From JBJXHB01 sp046160725 (GTDB taxonomy: Bacteria > Pseudomonadota > Gammaproteobacteria > Burkholderiales > Burkholderiaceae_C): 5,798 nt of DNA. The stretch is taken from contig JBJXHB010000372.1 of assembly GCA_046160725.1 (NCBI GenBank), forward strand, positions 1-5,798. The letters are read 5' to 3'. Made by a program: the position numbers and the translations under genes. Positions 1 to 5,458 of the stretch are shown piece after piece. Positions within the stretch are counted from its first letter, which is position 1; every line of letters starts with the position of its first letter. The notes under the pieces were generated by a model. That model was given only the letters and a program-made list of their open reading frames with translations. It searched no databases and was not told the DNA's origin.

Positions 1-713
1 CCCAGCTGCAAATGCCGCTTGTAGAGTAGACGGTCAACCGCGTCAGCCTTGACCCAATAGCGTGCGAAATCGAAAGCGGGTTCGAACTGGGCCGTTCGGG
101 TCTGCTTGACACGGTCGACCTTCCATCCGCCTGTCAGGTTCAGCGTGCGCGTGATGCCCGACTCCAGCGCTTTGCGAGACGTGTGCACGCGCCAATACCC
201 CAGGCGCAGGTCCGCGGCCGATGTCGGTGATTCTGGATTCGACCAGTCACGATGTACACCGATGCCACCGTAGAAGGCGCCGCCCTCCAGCTTGGCTGTC
301 TCGAGCGCGTCCAGTGACCCCTCGGTCATCAAGATGACCGCCCCTTTGGCAATGCCGTGGTTCTCGCCTCCGGTGTGCGCCAGCGCCAACTCCGCCGCCT
401 GCTTGTTCTCGCTGGTGACGGCGGTCGTCGCACGAATGAAGTACTTCAGCTTTCCCGCGTCGTCCGCCTTTGACGCTGCCGGGGTTGCCGGCAATGCAGC
501 CACCGGCTGCGTCGGGAACGCGTTGCGCACCTCGGCCTCCGTCAGAGCCCGTTTGGATTCGCCTTTTCGGTCCAGGGCCATGTCATAGCAGGCCAGGCGC
601 TCCGTGTCGACGTTTAAGCGCATGCAGGCCTGGATATGGGTCTGGGCCAGCAAGGGCGCAACACCCATCGCAGCCGCGACCGCAACCAAACACCCAACGT
701 ATCGACGATGCAT
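1..713 (-). CDS. Exported, possibly outer-membrane protein with RLACYD module (partial, C-terminus beyond left edge)
   Basis: The frame is open from the ATG at 713 to the window edge: 237 full codons and no stop. Residues 1-23 form a typical Sec signal peptide: basic MHRRY, a hydrophobic Ala/Val/Leu core, then APLLA before Q24. Next comes a small module with Cys30 and Cys42 in the motif TERLACYD (37-44). This kind of N-terminal module is seen on various exported proteobacterial proteins, including PldA-type phospholipases; the cysteines could form a disulfide. A Pro/Ala-rich linker (about 67-86) follows. Later stretches such as GGAFYGGIGVHRDW and ADLRLGYWRVH alternate like beta-strands of an outer-membrane protein. 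I recognise no catalytic motif and assign no enzyme activity. The start at 713 is chosen because AGAGGGAG lies 5 bases upstream and the signal peptide begins there; an in-frame ATG at 770 would bury it. Export is well supported; barrel topology is inference. Confidence 0.8.
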   Translation of the reverse strand, partial: MHRRYVGCLVAVAAAMGVAPLLAQTHIQACMRLNVDTERLACYDMALDRKGESKRALTEAEVRNAFPTQPVAALPATPAASKADDAGKLKYFIRATTAVTSENKQAAELALAHTGGENHGIAKGAVILMTEGSLDALETAKLEGGAFYGGIGVHRDWSNPESPTSAADLRLGYWRVHTSRKALESGITRTLNLTGGWKVDRVKQTRTAQFEPAFDFARYWVKADAVDRLLYKRHLQL

Positions 714-946
714 GTCGACTCCCTCTGCTGAGAAGGCCCGAAGTATCCGTAGGGCCGCGGTCCGCCGCATCCACACAAGAGAGCATCGACGGCTCCTACT
801 GATTGAAGTGCGCCCAGGTTCTTCACGAGCCGGGCGCCTTGTCGATGACGCGCTGTGGCCGCAACGCCCAGCTACTGCGACCAAACAGAGCCGATACTCG
901 AAAGCCTCCACGACGTTGCATGGCCCCTGCCGCGCCTTTGTTGCCC
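714..946. other. Divergent intergenic region
   Basis: These 233 bases separate the minus-strand exported-protein gene from the plus-strand methyltransferase gene, so promoters for both should lie here. I see no convincing -35/-10 pair and no strong hairpin. The methyltransferase frame is open back to 803, but its residues there are Arg/Pro/Cys-rich and do not resemble the family, so I treat that part as untranslated. Confidence 0.5.
719..726 (-). promoter_or_regulatory. Ribosome binding site of the exported-protein gene
   Basis: On the minus strand AGAGGGAG lies 5 bases before the ATG at 713. It is a good Shine-Dalgarno match and decides between this start and the in-frame upstream ATG at 770. 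Confidence 0.65.
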
Positions 947-1654
947 ATGCCCGGCTACTCGATCAAGCGCGACACCATCGCCATCCGCGGCGTGGCGACG
1001 CTGCGCATCCAGTCGCTGCTGGACCGCGACCAATATGCCGACCCGCTGGGCGAGGCGCAGGCGCTGGGCATCTCGTCGGCGCAGTGGCCGCTGTTCGGCC
1101 TGGCCTGGCCGTCGGGCCTGCAACTGGCGGCCCAGGTGGGCGACCGGGCGGTCGTGGCCGGCGAACGCATCCTCGAGGTCGGCTGCGGCCTGGCGCTGGC
1201 CAGCCTGGTGGCCCACCGCCGCGGCGCGGATGTCACGGCCAGCGACTGCCATCCGCTGACCGGCCGCTTCCTGCGCCGCAACCTGCGGCTGAACGGCCTG
1301 CCACCACTGAAGTACCGGCAGGGTCTGTGGGCCGACCGCGCCACCGCCTGGACGCCACCGTCCACGCTGTCGCCTCCCGCTCCGGAGAGCGTGGTGCGCG
1401 GGCGCTTCGACCTGATCATGGGCAGCGACGTGCTGTATGAGCGCGACGATGGCGGCGCGCTGGCGGGCTTCGTCGGCCACCATGCCCAGCCACGGGCCGA
1501 GGTCTGGATCGTCGACCCGGACCGCGGCAACCGGCCGGCCTTCAGCCGCCGCATGGCGGACCAGGGCTTCGCGCTGGACGAACAGCGCCTGGACCGCCCT
1601 GCACACGACGGTGCGGCAGCCTACAAGGGGCGGCTCCTGCGCTACCTGCGATAG
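947..1654 (+). CDS. Class I SAM-dependent methyltransferase (NNT1 / Methyltransf_16-like)
   Basis: This 235-residue cytosolic protein should transfer a methyl group from S-adenosylmethionine, forming a seven-stranded Rossmann-like methyltransferase. SAM-binding motif I is ILEVGCGLALASL (75-87). The acidic residue that usually contacts the SAM ribose follows at Asp100, in ASDCHP. The motif FDLIMGSDVLYER (154-166) is typical of the METTL/NNT1-like group, and a later strand reads AEVWIVDPDRGNR (184-196). The N-terminal DRDQYADPLGEAQALGISS and WPLFGLAWPSG segments match bacterial members as I remember them. The substrate is unknown; relatives methylate protein lysines or small molecules. The segment at about 133-152 is Pro/Ser-rich and looks like a longer loop. 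The start is uncertain: ATG 947 fits the family N-terminus (MPGYSIKRD), ATG 920 would add nine residues, and neither has a good Shine-Dalgarno. It appears to stand alone. Confidence 0.85.
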   Translation: MPGYSIKRDTIAIRGVATLRIQSLLDRDQYADPLGEAQALGISSAQWPLFGLAWPSGLQLAAQVGDRAVVAGERILEVGCGLALASLVAHRRGADVTASDCHPLTGRFLRRNLRLNGLPPLKYRQGLWADRATAWTPPSTLSPPAPESVVRGRFDLIMGSDVLYERDDGGALAGFVGHHAQPRAEVWIVDPDRGNRPAFSRRMADQGFALDEQRLDRPAHDGAAAYKGRLLRYLR

Positions 1655-1858
1655 GAGGCCCCAAGCATGGCCCTCGACGCGTGTGTGTCGGTCATTGGAG
1701 GTTGCCCAAGACAGTTGAGCTTTGACATCGCCGCCGAAAATCGGCCTTCGTGGGCGTCTCCTGCGGGTTGTCCCTGGTCTCCAGCTCGCTTCCACCGGTC
1801 CCGCAAACCACTGTCGCGGCGCCATGACCCCGCTGCACGACGGCCGTTCGGCGCGACA

Positions 1859-1880
1859 CGTGTAGGCCGATCCCTACACG
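1859..1880. repeat. Perfect 8-bp inverted repeat (hairpin or operator)
   Basis: CGTGTAGG (1859-1866) and CCTACACG (1873-1880) are exact reverse complements around a 6-base centre. No T-run follows on either strand, so it is not an obvious intrinsic terminator. It sits about 205 bases after the methyltransferase stop and about 300 bases before the next good start. It could be a dimeric regulator's site or an RNA stem-loop. Confidence 0.5.
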
Positions 1881-1934
1881 ACAACCGCTGCTGCGCCGAT
1901 GGAGCATACGTCGCCAAGGGTCGATGCTCGCGCC

Positions 1935-2180
1935 ATGAGTACCCCCATCGCCTCCACCTCGCCCGGCTGCGCCAACGACGACGCCCGAGCCCTCCCCAGC
2001 ACTGCCCGCACCGTCCTCCGCGCCAAGACCGGCCCCGGACCGCGCATCAGCTCCCGTGCCGCCGCCCAAGCCGACAGCCGAAGCCGACAGGCACTGATGA
2101 TCGCCGTGATGTCGGGGCCGGCGCGTCGGGCACTGTCCGTGCCATCCGCCGGGAACGAACAGGAAGGGAATGCAACATGA
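1935..2180 (+). CDS. Doubtful small ORF overlapping the next start by ATGA
   Basis: An 81-codon frame, starting MSTPIASTSPGCANDDARAL, ends with TGA at 2178-2180. It overlaps the ATG at 2177 as ATGA, the usual arrangement of translationally coupled genes. Third positions are mostly G or C. An antisense frame over the same DNA shares the same third positions, however, so that bias does not prove coding. The predicted protein is rich in Ala, Ser, Arg and Pro, has little hydrophobic core, and shows no signal peptide or recognised domain. No Shine-Dalgarno precedes 1935 or the alternative ATG at 1899. I do not recognise it, and it may well be a chance frame. Confidence 0.2.
   Translation: MSTPIASTSPGCANDDARALPSTARTVLRAKTGPGPRISSRAAAQADSRSRQALMIAVMSGPARRALSVPSAGNEQEGNAT
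2161..2167 (+). promoter_or_regulatory. Ribosome binding site of the Sel1-like protein gene
   Basis: AGGAAGG lies 9 bases before the ATG at 2177. It fixes that start within a frame that is open from 1667; the upstream part of the frame has no signal peptide and no family resemblance. Confidence 0.75.
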
Positions 2181-2749
2181 ACAAGCGAATCGCCCTGTTG
2201 GGCCTGATCGCCGTCGCGATGATCGCCCACGGTTCGGCCTCGGCCGCGCCGCTGCCCACCGAAGGCGTATTGCGTGCACAGCTGCGCTCGGTGGTCTGGC
2301 CGGACGACATCGTTCGCCTGTCCGACGAGTATCTAAGACGTTTTCCCAAAGGCCCCGTTGCCGCCGATGCGGCCAGGCGCAGCGGGCGCGCCGCCTTGGC
2401 GCGCAATGTGCTGCAGACCCAAGACGTGCAGCTGTTCCGCACCGCCTTCGTCGCCGTCGCACGCGTTCCGGCGCTGCGCCGGGATGTGGAGCGCGCGGCG
2501 CTCGCCGACGCGGAGGCGGCGCTGCGCATCGCCCACGCTCTGCACAAGGGACCCGACGCACCCGCGGATGCGGATCGATATGTAGGCTGGCTGCAGTTCG
2601 CCTCTTCGCTCGGCAATGGCGAGGCCAGCTACGAACTCGCGCTGCACTACAGGCGCAGTGCCCAGATGCCGCCGGCTTCGCGCTACGAAGCGCGCGCGGT
2701 CGAGCAGGGATTCCAGCCGCCACCGGCGCTCGACCACGTGCGCAAGTGA
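2177..2749 (+). CDS. Exported protein with Sel1-like C-terminal segment
   Basis: This is a 190-residue protein. Residues 1-23 are a clear Sec signal peptide (MNKRIALLGL..., ending ASA before A24 and P25) with no lipobox cysteine, so the product is probably periplasmic or secreted. The mature part is largely alpha-helical: a helix with WPDDIVRLSDEYLRRFPKGP (41-60), Ala/Arg-rich helices to about 125, then about 135-180 containing GNGEASYELALHYRRSAQ and an Ala-Val-Glu-Gln-Gly helix end. That last segment has the Gly-Asn-x-x-Ala-x-Tyr-x-Leu-Ala-x-x-Tyr spacing of a Sel1-like (TPR-type) repeat, which usually mediates protein-protein contacts. Only one degenerate repeat is visible. I recognise no named family and do not assign a partner. 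It converges on the transposase remnant, whose homology starts about 30 bases past its stop, so any original downstream neighbour may be lost. Confidence 0.8.
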   Translation: MNKRIALLGLIAVAMIAHGSASAAPLPTEGVLRAQLRSVVWPDDIVRLSDEYLRRFPKGPVAADAARRSGRAALARNVLQTQDVQLFRTAFVAVARVPALRRDVERAALADAEAALRIAHALHKGPDAPADADRYVGWLQFASSLGNGEASYELALHYRRSAQMPPASRYEARAVEQGFQPPPALDHVRK

Positions 2750-2777
2750 GACCCGCACGCGCCGCTACGGCCTGAGC

Positions 2778-3384
2778 ACGATCTTCGCCGGCGCAGCGCA
2801 CCGCCGCGTGCAGGCTGAAGCCGTTGCTGTCGGCACACAGCGTCTGCTTGAAGTCCGCATCCCTGGGCATCGTGCCCTGAACCGTCAGCACCTTCTGCCC
2901 AGCGCGCGGGCCGAAGGCGACGCGACAAGTACACGCGGCGGCCTGCAGCGGCCCGAGCGTGCGGGCCTCGTCCGAATCACCTTCGTTGTCGGCCATGGTG
3001 GTCGAACCTCCTCTTCGACCAACACCCCCCGACGGGTGAGCAGCTTCATCATGCGGGTGATGATCTTGTGCAACACCGACAGCAGTGCTTCGTCGGTTGG
3101 CCCGGGAACTTCAACGAACGCCGGCGTCCCGTCAATGCCGCGCCGGTACACGCCGTCCAGGACCAGGCAGTGAAGGTGAATGTTCAAGTTGGCGGCCGAG
3201 CCAAAGCGCTGAATCAGAGTGACCGCACTGCTGCCAGCCTCGTCGGCCTTGAGCCCGGCTTGACCGAGCAGGAACCGAGTGATCACGCGGTGCACGACCT
3301 GCAGCACGGGCGTCACCTGCTTTGGCTGGGCTGCAAGCAATAGACGCAACGGGATGGGCACAGAAAGCACCTGAGACCGCACGG
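2778..3384 (-). pseudogene. IS91-family HUH transposase remnant (both ends missing, one frameshift)
   Basis: Read on the minus strand, 3382 down to about 3008 encodes a typical central block of an IS91-type rolling-circle transposase: VLSVPIPLRLLL, VLQVVHRVITRFLLGQAGLK, AVTLIQRFGSAANLNIHLHC and LVLDGVYRR. The HUH metal-binding motif is the HLH at 3178-3170. After LLTRRGVLVEEE the frame is lost. Restoring one G near 3007 gives VEEEGSTTMAD and continues in the next frame with DEARTLGPLQAAACTCRVAF, GPRAGQKVL and LCADSNGFSLHAAVRC. Family resemblance stops near 2780, just before the LCRY-type block that carries the catalytic tyrosine. The N-terminal zinc-binding part is also absent, so about 200 codons of a protein usually near 400 remain. 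It cannot encode an active transposase. No insertion-sequence ends or target duplication can be defined from here. Confidence 0.88.
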
Positions 3385-3397
3385 TCTCAAGCCGTGC
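3372..3397. repeat. Two mutually exclusive hairpins at the edge of transposase homology
   Basis: TGAGACC (3372-3378) pairs with GGTCTCA (3383-3389) around GCAC. GCACGG (3379-3384) can instead pair with CCGTGC (3392-3397). The two stems share bases and exclude each other. They lie where resemblance to IS91 transposase begins, which may mark a breakpoint. Confidence 0.5.
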
Positions 3398-3560
3398 GCC
3401 GCGCCTCAATCGCCCGAAGTGCCGCCCATCTATGTGTGCCCGCAACTGCGGGGCCACCGTCGGGGGCCTCGGTGGATATGCGGCCGACCGCTTCGGGGCG
3501 CGAGTTGAACGCCGCGTATGTCTCTCCAGGGTCGGGCGGGCTGGCGCGTTCTGCTGCGTG

Positions 3561-3581
3561 CCCAGGGCCACAGGCCCTGGG
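3561..3581. repeat. Hairpin 1: perfect 9-bp stem, 3-base loop
   Basis: CCCAGGGCC (3561-3569) and GGCCCTGGG (3573-3581) are exact reverse complements around ACA. No T-run flanks it on either strand, so an intrinsic terminator is unlikely. Confidence 0.75.
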
Positions 3582-3592
3582 CGTCCGCCAGG

Positions 3593-3619
3593 CACAAGCA
3601 GTCCTCAGGATTGCTTGTG
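3593..3619. repeat. Hairpin 2: 12-bp stem with one G-T pair
   Basis: CACAAGCAGTCC (3593-3604) pairs with GGATTGCTTGTG (3608-3619) around TCA, with eleven Watson-Crick pairs and one G-T. It starts 11 bases after hairpin 1. No T-run follows on either strand. Confidence 0.75.
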
Positions 3620-3630
3620 TCCGGGCCCAC

Positions 3631-3666
3631 TCCCCCGCCGCCGGCCTGCTGGCCGACGGTGGGGGA
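3631..3666. repeat. Hairpin 3: 16-bp GC-rich stem, one mismatch
   Basis: The 16 bases at 3631-3646 (TCCCCCGCCGCCGGCC) pair with 3651-3666 (GGCCGACGGTGGGGGA) around TGCT: fourteen Watson-Crick pairs, one G-T and one C-A mismatch. It lies 11 bases from hairpin 2, the same spacing as between hairpins 1 and 2. Confidence 0.75.
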
Positions 3667-3825
3667 CACGGCGTCAGCCGGTTCCCTGGCGGCCTCGGCC
3701 TCGCGCTGAGGTTGCCGGGCATTCATGGCGCATCACCAGAGCAGCCTGTCGCAGCGCCCGGTTAAGGCCCCAATGCGCCAGCCGAATGGCTACTCCTGCA
3801 GGCAACCGGGTATCAGATCAGGACG

Positions 3826-5445
3826 TCAGGCCAGCACGAAGCCCGGATAGCCCTGCTGCTGCACCTCTGCGCAGCGCTGCACATAGGCCGGGAAGCCGAA
3901 CAACGGCATGAACACCCGCGGCTTGCCCGGAATGTTGGCGCCCAGGTACCAGCTGTTGCAGCCCAGGTAGATCGTGCGCCCGGCCACGGCATTGACATGC
4001 GCCACCCAGTCGGACTCGGCCTCGGGCGTGGCCTCCAGGGTGCGCACACCGCGCGTGTCCAGGTCCGTGATGGTGTCCGCGACCCAGTCCACCTGATGCT
4101 CGATGGCCGTGATCACGTTGGTGAAGGCCGCCGTGGCGCCCGGACCGGAAAGGATGAACAGGTTGGGAAAGCCGGCCAGGCACAGCCCCAGGTAGTTCAA
4201 CGGCCCGGCCTGCCAGTGGTCCTGGATGCGGCGCCCGCCGCGCCCACGCAGGTCCAGCCGCATCAGGGTGCCGGTCATGGCGTCGAATCCGGTGGCCAGC
4301 ACGATGGCGTCCAGCCGGTGCTCGATACCGCCGGCCCGCAAGCCCTGCGCCGTGAAACGCTCCAGCGGCGCCCGCTGCAGGTCGACCAGCCGCACGTTGG
4401 GCCGGTTGTAGGTGGCGTAGTAGCCGGTGTCCACGCACAGGCGCTTGCAGCCGATCGGATAGTCCGGGCACAGCGCCTCGGCGGTGGCCGGGTCGTGCAC
4501 CGTGGCGCGGATCTTGTCGCGCACGAAGTCGGCGCACAACGTGTTGGCGTCCAGGTTGACGATCAGGTCATGGAACGTGCCCAGCAGGCCGAAGCCGCCG
4601 ACCTGCCAGCGCTCCTCGAACATCGCCTGGCGCTGCTGCGGCGAGACGTCCAATGCCGAGATGCGGTTGGGCGGCTGCAGCGAGCCGAAGCCGCCCATCA
4701 TGCGGCGGTTGCGCTCGCGAAAGCCCGGGTAGTCGGCCTTCACCTGGGCCTCCAGCGCGCGGTCCAGCGGCCCGTTGTGGGCCGGCACGGCATAGCACGG
4801 CGTGCGTTGGAACACGGTCAGCTGCCCGACCTGCGGCGCAATGGTGGTGATGGTCTGCACGCCCGACGAGCCGGTGCCGATCACGCCCACCGACAGGCCG
4901 CGCAGGTCCACCGGCGCCCCGGGCCAGGCCGCCGTGTGCAGCACCTGGCCTCGGTAGTCCTGCAGGCCCGGGAAATCCGGCTGGTTCGGCGTGGACAGCG
5001 GCCCGGTCGCCAGGACCATATGGCGCGCCCGCCATCGCTGGCCGTCACTGGCACGTGCATGCCAGCAGGCCTGGCCCTCGTCGAAGTCCGCCCCGGCCAG
5101 GCGGGTGTGCAACAGGATGCCGTCGCGCAGGCCATAGCGGTCGGCCACATGGTTGGCATAGGCCAGCAGCTCGGGCTGGGCGGCATAGCGCTCGCTCCAG
5201 CACCAGGACTGTTGCAGGTCGTCGTCGAAGCCGAAGGAATACTCCAGGCTCTGGATGTCCACCCGCGCCCCGGGATAGCGGTTGTGGTACCAGGTGCCGC
5301 CCACGCCGGCGGCGGCCTCGACCACCAGCGCCCGCAGCCCGCGCCGGCGTGCGGCGTGCAGCATGTACAGGCCGCCGAAACCGGCGCCGACGATCAGCAG
5401 GTCCAGCTGTTCAGGTATGCCCTGCGCGCCGGGCCGGGTTGGCAT
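3826..5445 (-). CDS. Type I Baeyer-Villiger monooxygenase (FAD/NADPH-dependent)
   Basis: This complete 539-residue flavoprotein should insert one oxygen from O2 next to a ketone carbonyl, giving an ester or lactone and using NADPH. FAD-binding GAGFGG is at 20-25. The family motif GVGGTWYHNRYPGARVD is at 47-63; Asp63 matches the active-site Asp of phenylacetone monooxygenase. The Baeyer-Villiger fingerprint is YRGQVLHTAAWP (164-175), with Tyr in place of the usual first Phe. NADPH-binding GTGSSG is at 190-195, CKRLCVDTGYYATYNR (333-348) holds the Arg (335) that stabilises the flavin peroxide, and LATGFD is at 383-388. The C-terminal NSWYLGANIPGKPRVF (497-512) is typical of the cyclohexanone/phenylacetone monooxygenase group. 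Length and all key residues are intact, so it is probably active; the substrate cannot be read from sequence. It starts 13 bases after the tcdA-like stop with only a weak GGGG ribosome site, suggesting read-through or translational coupling. No terminator is evident after it. Confidence 0.93.
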   Translation of the reverse strand: MPTRPGAQGIPEQLDLLIVGAGFGGLYMLHAARRRGLRALVVEAAAGVGGTWYHNRYPGARVDIQSLEYSFGFDDDLQQSWCWSERYAAQPELLAYANHVADRYGLRDGILLHTRLAGADFDEGQACWHARASDGQRWRARHMVLATGPLSTPNQPDFPGLQDYRGQVLHTAAWPGAPVDLRGLSVGVIGTGSSGVQTITTIAPQVGQLTVFQRTPCYAVPAHNGPLDRALEAQVKADYPGFRERNRRMMGGFGSLQPPNRISALDVSPQQRQAMFEERWQVGGFGLLGTFHDLIVNLDANTLCADFVRDKIRATVHDPATAEALCPDYPIGCKRLCVDTGYYATYNRPNVRLVDLQRAPLERFTAQGLRAGGIEHRLDAIVLATGFDAMTGTLMRLDLRGRGGRRIQDHWQAGPLNYLGLCLAGFPNLFILSGPGATAAFTNVITAIEHQVDWVADTITDLDTRGVRTLEATPEAESDWVAHVNAVAGRTIYLGCNSWYLGANIPGKPRVFMPLFGFPAYVQRCAEVQQQGYPGFVLA

Positions 5446-5458
5446 CTGTCGGCCCCGG

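Larger units (their letters stand above)
1655..2176. other. Long intergenic stretch of uncertain content
   Basis: These 522 bases lie between the methyltransferase stop and the start of the exported Sel1-like protein. They hold a perfect 8-bp hairpin (1859-1880), a doubtful small frame (1935-2180), and a 10-base direct repeat AAGCCGACAG at 2068-2077 and 2081-2090. A TTGACA at 1722-1727 has no matching -10 at normal spacing. The composition stays GC-rich, and several long frames are open on both strands without any recognisable protein. Confidence 0.5.
3385..3825. other. Gene-poor accessory stretch between transposase remnant and monooxygenase
   Basis: No protein family is recognised in these 441 bases. 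Short frames exist on both strands. One on the minus strand, from about 3805 to 3675, reads RLAHWGLNRALRQAALVMRH and looks somewhat protein-like, but it lacks a clear start and I cannot name it. The stretch is dominated by inverted repeats: the hairpins at 3561-3581, 3593-3619 and 3631-3666, and a 10-base inverted pair CCACCGTCGG at 3454-3463 and 3653-3662. It may be the upstream part of the decayed mobile element, or other transferred DNA. Confidence 0.5.

Noticed and set aside
1722..1750. TTGACA at 1722-1727 as a sigma-70 promoter
   Set aside because: At 17-base spacing the -10 position reads CCTTCG, a poor match, and no gene starts soon after.
872..1825. Long minus-strand open frame (317 codons) antisense to the methyltransferase
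   Set aside because: The plus-strand frame has clear methyltransferase motifs. The antisense product is Gln/Arg/Ala-rich with no family resemblance, as expected from a GC-rich gene.
2068..2090. Tandem AAGCCGACAG repeat as an iteron or regulatory array
   Set aside because: There are only two copies in Ala/Asp/Ser-codon-like GC-rich sequence, with no further units nearby.
1874..2230. Minus-strand 118-codon frame opposite the doubtful small ORF
   Set aside because: It shares third positions with the plus frame, so its GC bias is not independent evidence. It overlaps the signal-peptide coding region and has no recognised domain or ribosome site.
1692..2996. A 434-codon minus-strand open frame spanning transposase remnant, Sel1-like gene and intergenic DNA
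   Set aside because: Only the first 70-odd codons match IS91 transposase. The rest is antisense to the signal-peptide protein and is Arg/Ala/Pro low-complexity sequence.
3504..3510. GTTGAAC as an integron attC core site
   Set aside because: It fits GTTRRRY, but I found no matching RYYYAAC partner at attC distance, and no integrase or gene cassette is present.
3561..3666. Intrinsic terminators for the monooxygenase or transposase transcripts
   Set aside because: No run of T follows any of the stems on either strand, and loop-stem order does not favour one direction.
3818..4537. Overlapping minus-strand frame of 239 codons inside the monooxygenase
   Set aside because: It is a frame-shifted shadow of a gene with complete Baeyer-Villiger motifs in its own frame.
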